From the NCBI RefSeq assembly GCF_009696615.1, contig NZ_VULO01000009.1:62001-126000 (forward strand): 64,000 bases of DNA, written 5' to 3'. Under the pieces are notes generated by a model. It searched no databases. It was not told where the DNA came from and worked only from the letters and a program-made list of their open reading frames with translations. Positions 27,048-35,773 of the stretch are shown here, in pieces (position 1 is the stretch's first letter; every line of letters starts with the position of its first letter). The stretch comes from Scrofimicrobium canadense (lineage in GTDB: Bacteria > Actinomycetota > Actinomycetes > Actinomycetales > Actinomycetaceae). The translations under genes and the position numbers were made by a program.

Positions 27048-27069
27048 GGCCGCCCACCACAGGACGGCC
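27048..27069 (-). terminator. Hairpin between tail genes
   Basis: On the minus strand GGCCGTCC-TGTGGT-GGGCGGCC (8-bp stem with one G-U) is followed by TTTGTG. It may be a weak terminator or attenuator in the 71-bp gap ahead of the tail-tip gene. Confidence 0.5.
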
Positions 27070-27094
27070 AGGAACAATTGAGCGAACGGGGTGG

Positions 27095-27787
27095 TTAGAG
27101 GTTGCGCCAATTCGGCACGACGACGACCTTGCTGATGCCGGTGCCGAGAGTGATCCGGTTGGCTCCCGGTGTCAGTGTCGGGAAGCTCCCGGTGAGTGCG
27201 TCGGTTTGGACGTTTCCTGCGACGTGGGCGACGAGCCGATCCGCATCGAGGGTCACCTGCCCGGCCGGGCTGTTGACTCGACACTGCCGGCCGTTGATGC
27301 TGAGCGTGAGTTGGCCGGTGCCATAGACGGTGATGACAGGAGCGGTCTCCAGGAGACCCGGATTCGTCAGCGTCCCTGAACTCGTCAGCGTGACTGGGGT
27401 GAGTCCTTCGGTGAGGTAGGTGAAGGGTTGGCAGATCAGTTCAGCCTCGAACACACCCAGCGACGCCAACTCACGGCTGAGCGGACCGACGGCGGCGTGC
27501 TTCACCCGTCGGAACAGGCCGGGCTCGCCGGACAGGCTGATTGTCGTCGCGTCCATCAGTGCCTGTGCTGCGTGCCGGTAGCCTGCCATGCCGTCGCCGG
27601 TGGGGATAGCGAGTTGGAGGGTGAGGATCGTGTCGTCCCAGCCACCCAGCCGGGTCAAGGTGCCAGCCCGGCCAGCGACATCAATATCGTCGACCACACG
27701 CGACGCCACTGGTATCTCCACCGGGGCAGTCAGCCGCAACCCCAACGTGCGGGAGGAGATGGTGTGGTTGAGGGTGAAGGCGAACAT
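27095..27787 (-). CDS. Distal tail protein (Dit-like, siphovirus tail component)
   Basis: 230 residues. The order tape measure, this gene, tail tip is the canonical siphovirus order, and this slot is the distal tail protein. The N-terminal RTLGLRLTAPVEIPVASRVV and GRAGTLTRLGGWDDTILTLQ, followed by a galectin-like half (NPGLLETAPVITVYGTGQLT), fit the family. It forms the hexameric hub joining tail tube to tip. It starts on the base at which the tape-measure gene ends. Confidence 0.82.
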   Translation of the reverse strand: MFAFTLNHTISSRTLGLRLTAPVEIPVASRVVDDIDVAGRAGTLTRLGGWDDTILTLQLAIPTGDGMAGYRHAAQALMDATTISLSGEPGLFRRVKHAAVGPLSRELASLGVFEAELICQPFTYLTEGLTPVTLTSSGTLTNPGLLETAPVITVYGTGQLTLSINGRQCRVNSPAGQVTLDADRLVAHVAGNVQTDALTGSFPTLTPGANRITLGTGISKVVVVPNWRNL

Positions 27788-30465
27788 TAGGTTCCTCCTG
27801 TCAGGGCGAGGTCACGGCGCGACAGCTTGGCGAGCCGGGTATTCATGGCCGGGGCGAGTTTGCCGACCAGCGTGCCGTCGTTGAGCACCACCTGAATATC
27901 CAGCGAGCTGAGCAACCTGCGCGCGGTCGTATCGACGATCCCCTCCACATCCACCGTCTGGTCACGAGCCGCTTGTGCGGACATCGCGGCGCTGACGGCT
28001 GCGGCCGGGGTGAGGTCAACCGTGGGCATGGTGAGGTTGGCGGTGGCGTCGATGGGCACGTCCACCCCGTCAGCCAGCTCGCTGAACGCGTCCAACGTGT
28101 CGGCGGCCAGCGTGGTGGCGGCGTCTGTGGCTTTGCGCCCATCGGTGCGGATGGAGTCGGCGAGGCCTTCGACGAGCATCGAGCCGACCCACGCCATTTC
28201 CGTGGAGGGCGAGTGAATGCCGAAGAAGTCGGTAATGCCGTCCCAAATGCTGCTGATCCAGCCGGAGACCTGATCCCACAACCAGCCCGCCAACGACTGG
28301 ATACCGTTCCACAGGCCGCGCACGAGGTTCGAACCGGCCTCCGCCATCTGCCCCACACCCTGACCGACCGCTGACACGATGCCCGTGATGATCTGCGGGA
28401 TCGCCGCGACAATCGTGGAGACAATCTGCGGCATGTTGCCCACCAATGCCGTGAGCAGCTGGATACCGGCTTGGACGAGTTGCGGGATGGCTCCTGCAAT
28501 CCCGTTGATGAGCGCCGAAATGATCTGCGGCAACGCCGCCACAATTGTCGTAATGATCTGCGGCAGAGCACCAATCAACGCGGTCAACAGTTGAATACCG
28601 GCGTTGATCAACTGCGGAACTGCTGACACGATGCCGCCGATGATGGCGGTGATGATCTGCGGGAGTGCTTCCACGATCGAGGTGATGATCTGCGGGAGCG
28701 CACCAATTAGGGCGGTCAAGAGCTGGATGCCTGCTTGGATGATTTGTGGGATCGCGCCGACCAGGAAGCTGATGATGCCCTCGATGATCGCCGGGAGGGC
28801 TTCGATGAGCACTGGGATCGCCGCGAGCAGTCCCTCAGCTAGGCCGAGAATCAACTGGAGTGCAGCGTCCAGCAGGAGCGGCAGGTTGTCCACCAGTTCC
28901 TGCACCAGCGCCATCAGCATCTCCACTGCGGCCGGAATCAGCTCCGGCAGCGCTTCGGCGATGCCAGTGACGAGGGTGGCAATAATCTGAATCGCCGCCT
29001 CCAACAGAGCCGGGAGGGCTTCGATGATCGCCTCGACCAGCGCCACCACCAGGGTGACGGCAGTTTCCGCGAGCTGTGGCAGCACCTCAATGATCCCCTC
29101 CAACAACGAGGTGAGGATCGTCATGCCAGCCTCAACCACGGCGGGCAACTGTTCGGCGATAAACGCCAACGCTTCCTGCAAGACGGTGCCGAGAGTGTCG
29201 ATGAACGCCGGGACACCGCCTTCTTCAATCGCGGCAGTCAGCTCGTCGATCCAGCCGTTGGCCATCGGCATGACCGTCCCCGCCAAGGCATCGGTAACAC
29301 CAGTGGCAAGCAGGCCTTTCAGGTTCGCGATCCCGTCCTGCATGGTCGCCAACTGGCCGCTAAAGGTTTGGGATTGGGCGTCCATCGCCCCATAGAACCG
29401 GCCACCCTCGGCCGTGGCAGAAGCAAACGCGTCCGCAACCATGTCCGCAGAGATAGCTCCCTGGGCCATTTCCTCCTTCAACTCACCAATGCTCTTGCCG
29501 GTCTTGCGGCTGATCTCTTCGAGCGGGTTGAAGCCGGCGTTGATCATCTGCAGCAAATCCTGGCCAGTCAACTTGCCGGTGCTGCTCATTTGCGCGAACG
29601 CGAGGGTAAGGGACTCCATTTTGACGGCGTCACCTTGAGAGATGTCGCCGATCTCGTGCAGGTGCTTCTGTGCGTCCTCCAACGACATGCCGAAGCTGAG
29701 GAGGGTCTGCATGTTGGAGGCCAAATCTTCCATGCCGAACGGGGTCTTGGCGGCCTCCACCTTCAAGTCGTTGACCAGCTGCTGGGCTTTGGCTTGGTCG
29801 CCGAGCATGGTGGTGAAGCTGGTGGTGTATTGCTCCATGCGGGCGTTGTACTCAACACCCTCCTTGAGTGCCCCGGCCATGCCGCGTCCGATACTGGCGA
29901 TGGCGTGGCCGATGCCCTTGACCCCTGCGACGATGGCTTCGGATGCCAGGTTGGCTTTCAGCACGTCGCCGAAGATGCGGGTCTTACCCCCGGTGGAGTC
30001 CATCTCGTCACCGAGATCATCCACAGCAACTTCGAGCTTGCCCGCGTCCTTCGCGGCGTCTTTGGCATCGTCACCGGCACCATCGGCCTCGTCACCGAAC
30101 TCGGTGAGCGCGTCGTTATTCGACTTCAGCTCGGATTCGAGCTTGTTCAGTTCAGCTCCGGCATTGTTGAGCTGGATCTGCCAGTTCTTCGTCCGCGAAT
30201 CGTTCTCACCAAACGACGTGGCACTGTTCTGCAACGCGGCTCGGAGGGTTTCGATCTTGGCTTTCTGCGCCTCGATCTCCTTACCCAACACCTGGTTTCG
30301 GGCCGTCAACGCTTCGGCGGACTGGTCGTTCTTGTCGAACTGGGAGGCGACCAGCTTCATCTCGCTGCCGAGCACCCGCATCTCACGGTTGATATCCGTG
30401 ATCGCCCGCTTGAACTCCCGCTCACCCTCCAAACCAATCTTCAAACCAAACGATGAGTCAGCCAT
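27787..30465 (-). CDS. Tail tape measure protein
   Basis: 892 residues. The N-terminal coiled coil (REFKRAITDINREMRVLGSE, then DQSAEALTARNQVLGKEIEA) is typical of tape measures. The middle includes TGQDLLQMINAGFNPLEEIS, seen in the TMP core. The C-terminal half has long hydrophobic, Ile/Leu/Ala-rich near-repeats (QAGIQLLTALIGALPQIITT) that fit membrane insertion or tube packing. It sets tail length and probably helps DNA enter the cell. AGGAG lies 11 bases before the ATG. The gene immediately upstream in the phage order is reversed, which is unusual here. Confidence 0.93.
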   Translation of the reverse strand: MADSSFGLKIGLEGEREFKRAITDINREMRVLGSEMKLVASQFDKNDQSAEALTARNQVLGKEIEAQKAKIETLRAALQNSATSFGENDSRTKNWQIQLNNAGAELNKLESELKSNNDALTEFGDEADGAGDDAKDAAKDAGKLEVAVDDLGDEMDSTGGKTRIFGDVLKANLASEAIVAGVKGIGHAIASIGRGMAGALKEGVEYNARMEQYTTSFTTMLGDQAKAQQLVNDLKVEAAKTPFGMEDLASNMQTLLSFGMSLEDAQKHLHEIGDISQGDAVKMESLTLAFAQMSSTGKLTGQDLLQMINAGFNPLEEISRKTGKSIGELKEEMAQGAISADMVADAFASATAEGGRFYGAMDAQSQTFSGQLATMQDGIANLKGLLATGVTDALAGTVMPMANGWIDELTAAIEEGGVPAFIDTLGTVLQEALAFIAEQLPAVVEAGMTILTSLLEGIIEVLPQLAETAVTLVVALVEAIIEALPALLEAAIQIIATLVTGIAEALPELIPAAVEMLMALVQELVDNLPLLLDAALQLILGLAEGLLAAIPVLIEALPAIIEGIISFLVGAIPQIIQAGIQLLTALIGALPQIITSIVEALPQIITAIIGGIVSAVPQLINAGIQLLTALIGALPQIITTIVAALPQIISALINGIAGAIPQLVQAGIQLLTALVGNMPQIVSTIVAAIPQIITGIVSAVGQGVGQMAEAGSNLVRGLWNGIQSLAGWLWDQVSGWISSIWDGITDFFGIHSPSTEMAWVGSMLVEGLADSIRTDGRKATDAATTLAADTLDAFSELADGVDVPIDATANLTMPTVDLTPAAAVSAAMSAQAARDQTVDVEGIVDTTARRLLSSLDIQVVLNDGTLVGKLAPAMNTRLAKLSRRDLALTGGT

Positions 30466-30488
30466 GGGGATTCAGCTCCTATGGGAAG

Positions 30489-30938
30489 ATGTGGATGACA
30501 AGGAAAGGGGGGCTGGAGTTGAGCGGTATCGATTTCGATGTTCGCGAGTTCGCGCGGCTGCTGTCGACGTTGCCTGCCCATCTACCCATCTCCGATGCGA
30601 TGGAACAGGCCGATCCTCAAAAGAAAGGCCGTTGGTGGTCCTCACAACGCGAGCACATGAGTAGCTGGTTCGACTCGCAAGCAACCACTGGGAGTGGCTC
30701 GTTCACAAGACAAAAGCCCAACATGTCTGCCCGCACCACGTACAACATGCTTCAACACCCGGAGGGCCTCGTGTGGATTGCCGAAGCGCTGGGGGTGGAC
30801 ACACAACTCGTACAACAGGTCGCCAACGATGCCCTTGCCATCAATCGCCGCAGTCGCAGCAAATTCGTTCGCCAGCACTTGCCCTGGGACATGATCGCTG
30901 GCCTTGCTAAATCCGAGATGGAATCACGTCGTCGATGA
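30489..30938 (+). CDS. Reversed cargo gene between tape measure and tail chaperone, unknown function
   Basis: About 149 residues if started at ATG 30489; ATG 30495 and TTG 30519 (LSGIDFDV, six bases after a G-run) are also possible. The product reads like a real soluble protein: DFDVREFARLLSTLPAHLPI, SDAMEQADPQKKGRWWSSQR, GLVWIAEALGVDTQLVQQVA. I recall similar proteins in actinobacterial genomes but no known role. It is plus-strand inside a minus-strand late operon, and its last 32 bp overlap the end of the frameshifted chaperone gene in antisense. It is best seen as an inserted 'moron'. Confidence 0.7.
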   Translation: MWMTRKGGLELSGIDFDVREFARLLSTLPAHLPISDAMEQADPQKKGRWWSSQREHMSSWFDSQATTGSGSFTRQKPNMSARTTYNMLQHPEGLVWIAEALGVDTQLVQQVANDALAINRRSRSKFVRQHLPWDMIAGLAKSEMESRRR

Positions 30939-31514
30939 ACCACTGACGCAGTGGCTTGGCCCGGCCGGTTTCGAGTCGCCAGCAGTCGATGAGGTCGAGG
31001 AGTTCCCCGAACACCATCAGGCCCACCTCCACCCGGCTCAGGTGAAGGTGGGCGATGCCGATGTAGGTGAGCCGGGTGAAGATCGCCTCCGGGCTGTCGA
31101 CTATTCGGCCTTGGCCTTGGTGGCTTTTGGGTCTGGCTCGGTGGCGATGACTCGGCGGGTGCCGCGCTGCAGGGCTTCGGCGATCGCACCCCGATAGTCG
31201 GACAGATCAGCGGGCACGGTCAGCAGCTCCACCGCTTCTTCGGTGAGTTCCGGGCGCAGGTTGTCGGGGTGGCGCAGATTGTGGATGGCGACGGACTGGT
31301 TCGCGAGCAGGGTGATCAGCCAGATCACCTCACCCAACGTCGCACCCAGATCACTCGAGGACTCCAATGCTTCGCCGAGGTGTTCCAGGCCGCCGTAGCG
31401 CTCCGCGATCACGCGGGTGGCGCGGGTGGTGAGCACCAGCTCGAACTCCTCCCCACCAATCACCACCGTCGCTGACCGGGCGGGGTCAGTCGCCGGAATC
31501 GTGGTCTTCGACAT
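30907..31514 (-). CDS. Tail assembly chaperone long form (gpGT-like), made by -1 frameshift
   Basis: Translation starts at ATG 31514, slips back one base on CCCAAAA (31131-31125) and continues in the -1 frame to TAG at 30909-30907, giving about 202 residues. The -1 frame reads as a genuine protein (IVDSPEAIFTRLTYIGIAHL, HLSRVEVGLMVFGELLDLID), has no start of its own, and ends just inside the antisense cargo gene. Most long-tailed phages make the G and GT tail chaperones this way from genes directly upstream of the tape measure, where this lies. The slip itself is inferred. Confidence 0.8.
31101..31514 (-). CDS. Tail assembly chaperone short form (gpG-like)
   Basis: 137 residues, start ATG 31514 (MSKTTIPATDPARS), stop TAG 31103-31101. 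The core VIGGEEFELVLTTRATRVIA and ERYGGLEHLGEAL is typical of Gram-positive phage tail chaperones, small helical proteins that coat the tape measure during tail assembly. The C-terminus is Lys/Ala-rich (DPKATKAKAE) and contains the slippery site. It lies between the major tail protein and the tape measure, as expected. Confidence 0.85.
   Translation of the reverse strand: MSKTTIPATDPARSATVVIGGEEFELVLTTRATRVIAERYGGLEHLGEALESSSDLGATLGEVIWLITLLANQSVAIHNLRHPDNLRPELTEEAVELLTVPADLSDYRGAIAEALQRGTRRVIATEPDPKATKAKAE
31125..31131 (-). other. -1 frameshift slippery heptamer
   Basis: CCCAAAA read as C-CCA-AAA in the zero frame allows both tRNAs to re-pair at CCC-AAA. It sits seven codons before the short-form stop. 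Confidence 0.8.
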
Positions 31515-31534
31515 TGTTGGCTGCTCCCTTCCCT

Positions 31535-32134
31535 TTAGCCTGCGGCTACTGCGTCGGTTGCGGGCTCGTACACTGCCGCGTACCAGCCGGTGATTGTCTC
31601 GGGCTTGACCCCGGGGCCGCCTTCGGTGACTTCGGCCTTCCACGGATGCCGTCCCTTGCTGTCGGGCTTGTTGCGCCGCAGGATCGTGCCCTCAATCGAC
31701 GGGGTGGAGAACGTGATGGAGTCGGCTTTGGTGGCGAGCGTCGTGGTCGGCAGGGCGAACTTCACCCGGTAGAGCCAGAAGTACTGGTATTTGCCGTTGG
31801 AGCGTGCGGCGCGGAAGCCGATTGCCACCGGCGTGCCGCCATCCTCCGAGGTGGAGATAAGCACCCCGTTGGCATCCAGGGTCGCCCCCGTCAGCGCCGC
31901 TGCCGCCTCACCGCCGAGGTCGTCGACGCCAAGCGTGAGCGTGCCGGACTTGAATTCCTTCACGATCTCCGATGCGCCGTCATCGGCATACAAGATGGCC
32001 TCAGCTACCTCGACCGACAGTTCGGCGGAGATGGCTTTCGCGAGCGGCTTCGGGGCGGCATAGGTTTCCTCACCCGTGTCCGGGTCTTCGATGATCGTGG
32101 CGTAGTAGAGCTTGTCCAAACCAATCGTGGCCAT
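31535..32134 (-). CDS. Major tail (tube) protein, phi13-type
   Basis: 199 residues starting MATIGLDKLYYATIIEDPDT, a standard opening of the phi13/TP901-like major tail protein family. EFKSGTLTLGVDDLGGEAAA and YFWLYRVKFALP are further family marks. It polymerises to form the tail tube. It lies between the head-tail completion genes and the tail chaperones, in conserved siphovirus order. Confidence 0.9.
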   Translation of the reverse strand: MATIGLDKLYYATIIEDPDTGEETYAAPKPLAKAISAELSVEVAEAILYADDGASEIVKEFKSGTLTLGVDDLGGEAAAALTGATLDANGVLISTSEDGGTPVAIGFRAARSNGKYQYFWLYRVKFALPTTTLATKADSITFSTPSIEGTILRRNKPDSKGRHPWKAEVTEGGPGVKPETITGWYAAVYEPATDAVAAG

Positions 32135-32148
32135 GAGTGTGTTCCTTT

Positions 32149-32493
32149 CTAGTACTGGTGGTGGGATGCGACATCGATCGCGTAGTGGTGGTAGCCGGTG
32201 TCAGCCTCAAACCCGACGTAGCGGCGGGCGGTGACGGTCAGGTCGGCGTCAAGGAGCCCCCTAGTGAGCCGGTCACGAGTGGTGAGGTAGTTGCCGGTGG
32301 TGAACACCGCGAGCCGGACTTCCTCGATCTCGACGCCAGGCCGGTTGTCGGCGAACACGTCGAACACGTCGCTCAATGGCGTGGCGACGAGGTAGGTGGC
32401 CGGTGCAGGACTGTCGGTGAACAGGCCGACGGCGATCGGCAGACCCTCCTGATCGGCGATCGCCGTTAGTTGTTCCAAGAGCGGGGCGGTCAT
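32149..32493 (-). CDS. Probable tail terminator / tail completion protein
   Basis: 114 residues (MTAPLLEQLTAIADQEGLPI). The slot between the gp10-like protein and the major tail protein is normally the tail terminator, and size and alpha/beta character fit. No diagnostic motif was recognised, so the call rests on position. Its start overlaps the end of the gp10-like gene by 4 bp (ATGA). Confidence 0.65.
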   Translation of the reverse strand: MTAPLLEQLTAIADQEGLPIAVGLFTDSPAPATYLVATPLSDVFDVFADNRPGVEIEEVRLAVFTTGNYLTTRDRLTRGLLDADLTVTARRYVGFEADTGYHHYAIDVASHHQY

Positions 32494-32927
32494 GGTTTCA
32501 CCTGCCCGAACTTGGCTGCCAACGCCTGTTTCATGGCTTCGACCGCGCCACTCCTGGTCTGGTTCCTGGTGGGTGCCAGGAACGGCCGGGCGGGCTGACT
32601 ACTTCTGCCGTGTTCGAGGACGTTGGCGATGAGCGCGCTCGAGCGCCCGTCACGCCGGTTTTCGGCAAACCCGACCTTGACGTTGTGATCTCCACGGGAG
32701 TTCACCTTCACGCTCGTGGTGCCGAGCGCGCCGAGCAGCTGGCCGGTCGACCGCGACGGCTCCTTAGTGCCAGCACCGATGGCTGCGGCAAGGTTGGAAC
32801 GCATCCGTGGCTCGACCACGGCGGCCCCGGCACCGAGCACCTCATCGGCGGAGGCTTCCAGCACGTTGGATGCGGCGTTGAGGGAGTCGATGAAGGCGTT
32901 GGGGAGCCTGATTTGCACACGCGCCAT
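32490..32927 (-). CDS. HK97 gp10-family head-tail protein
   Basis: 145 residues. MARVQIRLPNAFIDSLNAAS and the C-terminal YV-less core VLEHGRSSQPARPFLAPTRN match the HK97-gp10-like family (PARPFL near the C-terminus is its most recognisable feature). These proteins take part in head-tail joining. It is coupled to the gene downstream. Confidence 0.8.
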   Translation of the reverse strand: MARVQIRLPNAFIDSLNAASNVLEASADEVLGAGAAVVEPRMRSNLAAAIGAGTKEPSRSTGQLLGALGTTSVKVNSRGDHNVKVGFAENRRDGRSSALIANVLEHGRSSQPARPFLAPTRNQTRSGAVEAMKQALAAKFGQVKP

Positions 32928-32929
32928 GA

Positions 32930-33259
32930 CTAGCTCCCTTCAGGCGTGATGGTGTGGGCGAGGATCTCCACATAGCGGCCGATCTGTTCGGCGCTGTCGA
33001 TGCGGTAGCGGCTGTCTGGGCCGGTGATCTCCATGTCAGTGGTGACTGCTAGTCCGGGGATGGTGCGGATACGGAACAGCCGGTCGGCTTTCGTGTAGGC
33101 GGCACGGTTCACCCACGCCGCCGAGGCATGCCGGGTCTCCACATACGCCCGCACGGTCGCTCGTATCTCGTCACGGGTCGACGTGAACCCAGCTGCATCC
33201 CGCTCGACCACGGGTTGGATGAGATCAACAGTGGTGCGCATGCTCCCAAGCGAAGCCAT
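32930..33259 (-). CDS. Head-tail adaptor (head closure) protein
   Basis: 109 residues. MRTTVDLIQPVVERDAAGFT and the final ADRLFRIRTIPGLAVTTDME, EITGPDSRYRIDS follow the pattern of SPP1 gp16-like head closure proteins (a request for DNA, 'R.. I.. G..Y.I'). It would seal the portal and receive the tail. Order (connector, this, gp10-like) is canonical. Start is ATG 33259 or the in-frame ATG a few codons later. Confidence 0.75.
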   Translation of the reverse strand: MASLGSMRTTVDLIQPVVERDAAGFTSTRDEIRATVRAYVETRHASAAWVNRAAYTKADRLFRIRTIPGLAVTTDMEITGPDSRYRIDSAEQIGRYVEILAHTITPEGS

Positions 33260-33262
33260 GAT

Positions 33263-33580
33263 CTACACCTTCCAGTCGCGGTCGAGGCGCAGCAGGTTGT
33301 TCACCGCAGCCCATACGGCCTTGGCGGCTTCGGGTTTGTCCGCCCAAAACCCTGCCGTGGCACCGTCGCGGGATTCGTAGAAATGACTCGCGAGCATGAC
33401 GACGCCTTGCCGGGTCGCCCCCGACATTGCCGTCTGCTCGTAGTGGCCTTCTTCGAGGTGTTGGAAGCTGCACGCGTAGGAGGTGGCCGCATTGACCAGC
33501 GCGGTAATCAGCGTGTCGTCGTCATCAAACGTGATGAGCAGATTCTGCTTGACCTGCTCGACCAGTTCGGATGTGTTCAT
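33263..33580 (-). CDS. Head-tail connector protein (gp6-like)
   Basis: 105 residues from ATG 33580, which has GGAGAGGAGG nine bases upstream; a longer open frame upstream overlaps the capsid gene and was rejected. The protein is helical (MNTSELVEQVKQNLLITFDD, DTLITALVNAATSYACSFQH) and ends in an LLRLDRDW helix. This is the usual character of gp6/gp15-type connector proteins that sit under the portal. It follows the capsid gene. Confidence 0.8.
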   Translation of the reverse strand: MNTSELVEQVKQNLLITFDDDDTLITALVNAATSYACSFQHLEEGHYEQTAMSGATRQGVVMLASHFYESRDGATAGFWADKPEAAKAVWAAVNNLLRLDRDWKV

Positions 33581-33614
33581 GGTGGCCACCTCCTCTCCGT
33601 GAGCAAGGCCGGGG

Positions 33615-34844
33615 TTAGGCGCTGGACTTCTGGGTGAGCAGTTTGACGGCTTCGGGCAGGATGAGCTTCCCGTCGAGGCGTTGGGAGGCGAGGAACCCGA
33701 CCTGCCCGCTGGTGGCAAACAGCTCATTGAGCCGTTTGAAGGAACGTCCCTGCCGGTCGGCGATCCAGTAGTAGGCCAGATCCCCGAACGCCACCGTGGA
33801 TGCGCCTGCCTTGATTTCGGGCACGAACGCCGACGTGTACACGGGCCGGCCCAGCACCATGTCGGGTGTGCCGGCGGTGAGGGCTGGCTGCCACAGGTAC
33901 TGGCCGTTGCCGTCCTTGAGCTTGCGCACGGTTTTGACGGTGGCGTCGTTCATCAGCCACACCGCGTTCTTCCGGTACGGGGCACGCAGACTGTAGTGCA
34001 GGTCGATCAGCTCATCCGCGCTGATGTCAGTGGCCTTCGCGGTGGTGACGGCATTCTCCCCGCCCCCGGTCGCAGCGAAGATGCCGGTGGGCTTGCCCGC
34101 ACCGTCACCGACGAGGAAGGCTTCTTCTTCGGCGGCACCAATCCGGCGAGCGAACTCGGCTGCCAAGTACTGCTCGATATCAAACGCAGCATCGTTGAGC
34201 AGCTCCTCGCTGATTTTGAGGAATGTGCCAAGCTTGAACGCCGAGAGAGTGACCTGGGTGAAGGTTTCATCCGACTCGGTGTAGGGCTTGCCCTCATCGA
34301 GCCAGCCCGCCGCCCCATGTGTGGAGACGACCGGAATCTTGCGGTCACCGCTGGTGGTCTGGAGGACCTTCGCCAGGGTGCGCATCACGTTCTGATCGGC
34401 CAGTTCCTGGACGAGGGTGTGCTCGAATTCGTCGGGCACCAGATAGCCGCCCTCGGTATCCACACCCTCACTCAGGGCGTTGCGCACCTCCAGCGGCGAG
34501 CTGTTGAGGCGCATCGCGTCCCAGAACGCCCGCTGATACGAGGCAGTTGCACGCGGCGAAACCTTGGGGTTAGCGTCGTCGTTGTCGATGGTGATGCCGG
34601 GCATCGAAGTCAGCGGCATATTCGTGGCCTTGGCGAGGTCGGAGTCACGGCGCTGGGCACGCTCACTACGGGCGATCTCGGCGGTCAGCTTGTCGATATC
34701 GGCCTCCATGCGGGCGTATGCCTCGTCATCCTCAACGGACAGGCAGCCAGTGGCGGTGTCGCGGCGTTCGTCAAGGAATGCCTTGGCCTGGTCCCAAATG
34801 TGGGCGCGCTTGGTGCGCAGGTCGGAAATGGTCATCGTGGACAT
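33615..34844 (-). CDS. Major capsid protein, HK97 fold
   Basis: 409 residues. The N-terminal ~110 residues are a charged helical scaffold-like delta domain (RTKRAHIWDQAKAFLDERRD, EDDEAYARMEADIDKLTAEI) normally removed by the adjacent protease. The mature part starts near NPKVSPRATASYQRAFWDAM and has EGGYLVPDEFEHTLVQELAD, KISEELLNDAAFDIEQYLAA and VYTSAFVPEI, all HK97-family features. It forms the icosahedral shell. Position after the protease gene is standard. Confidence 0.95.
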   Translation of the reverse strand: MSTMTISDLRTKRAHIWDQAKAFLDERRDTATGCLSVEDDEAYARMEADIDKLTAEIARSERAQRRDSDLAKATNMPLTSMPGITIDNDDANPKVSPRATASYQRAFWDAMRLNSSPLEVRNALSEGVDTEGGYLVPDEFEHTLVQELADQNVMRTLAKVLQTTSGDRKIPVVSTHGAAGWLDEGKPYTESDETFTQVTLSAFKLGTFLKISEELLNDAAFDIEQYLAAEFARRIGAAEEEAFLVGDGAGKPTGIFAATGGGENAVTTAKATDISADELIDLHYSLRAPYRKNAVWLMNDATVKTVRKLKDGNGQYLWQPALTAGTPDMVLGRPVYTSAFVPEIKAGASTVAFGDLAYYWIADRQGRSFKRLNELFATSGQVGFLASQRLDGKLILPEAVKLLTQKSSA

Positions 34845-34861
34845 GAGAAGTTCTCCTTCAT

Positions 34862-35773
34862 TTAGTGGGCTCGGTTGGTCAGTTGGGCGTACAAATCAAC
34901 AACCCGCCGACCACGAGAGCCAGCGGGCTGAACAGAAACAGGAACTGGCGCACCGTGCGGGACGTCCAGCTGGTGGTGGGTGCAGGCGGCGACGAGCTGC
35001 TGCTCCCAGGTGCGCCGGGCAAACACCACGCCGTCCTCGTGGTTCTTCTTGGGCGGGTACGGCGACCCCTTCTTGGACGGCTTGCCGTCGTCGTCCTCAT
35101 CCGGCTCGTCAGGCTCAGGCTCGGTGCCGTCCTCGTCTGGCCCATCAGACTCGGGCTCGTCCTCGTCAGGCTTCTTCTTGTCCGGCTCCGCATCGAAGAT
35201 CGGGTCGCGGCTGCCGGTGAGCAGCTCGTCGGCAAAGCCAAGGTCGATCGCAGCACGGGCGTCCATCCACGTTTCGGCATCCATCAACTTCGACAGCTTC
35301 GCCCGCGACAGGCCGGTTTTGAGTTGGTAGGCGTTGAGGATCGCGTCCTTGACCGACTCCAACATCGACATGGCTTTCGCGAGCTCGTCTTTGTCGCCCA
35401 CGGCCAGGGTGGCGGGGTTGTGGATCATCAACATGCTCACCGGGGTCATCGCCACCGTGCTGGCTGCCATCGCAATCACGCTCGCAGCGGAGGCGGCGAT
35501 GCCGTCGATGTTGACGGTGACCTGGCAGGGATAGTCGAGCAGCATGTTGTAGATCTGGGCAGCCGCCACCACGTCCCCGCCAGGCGAATTGAGCCAGATC
35601 GTCACCGGGCCGGTGCCGGCGTTGAGTTCGCTGGCGAAGATGGCGGGGGTGATGTCGTCGTCGAACCAGGATTCGTTGGCAATCTGCCCATTGATACGCA
35701 AAACCCGGACGCCATCAGCATCCGGGTCACTTGTGTCCGGCTCGGGGTCGAGCCAATTCCAGAAACGTCTCAC
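34862..35773 (-). CDS. ClpP-like head maturation protease
   Basis: 303 residues. The ClpP/S14 fold is clear in the N-terminal ~200 residues: IWLNSPGGDVVAAAQIYNML, the catalytic Ser in GIAASAASVIAMAAS, the catalytic His in MLMIHNPATL. A long Asp/Glu/Pro-rich linker (about residues 205-250) and a variable C-terminal part follow. It trims capsid delta domains during head maturation. Its start overlaps the portal stop (ATGA), the usual portal-protease coupling. Confidence 0.93.
   Translation of the reverse strand: MRRFWNWLDPEPDTSDPDADGVRVLRINGQIANESWFDDDITPAIFASELNAGTGPVTIWLNSPGGDVVAAAQIYNMLLDYPCQVTVNIDGIAASAASVIAMAASTVAMTPVSMLMIHNPATLAVGDKDELAKAMSMLESVKDAILNAYQLKTGLSRAKLSKLMDAETWMDARAAIDLGFADELLTGSRDPIFDAEPDKKKPDEDEPESDGPDEDGTEPEPDEPDEDDDGKPSKKGSPYPPKKNHEDGVVFARRTWEQQLVAACTHHQLDVPHGAPVPVSVQPAGSRGRRVVDLYAQLTNRAH

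Noticed and set aside
24192-27284. Longer tail-tip protein beginning near 27284
   Set aside because: The extra N-terminus is basic and low-complexity, crosses a hairpin and overlaps the distal tail gene; ATG 27023 has a GGAGG site and a proper family start.
30752-31189. 145-residue minus ORF overlapping the tail chaperones
   Set aside because: It is the third frame, Arg/Pro-rich and not protein-like; the true extension is the -1 frame ending at 30907.
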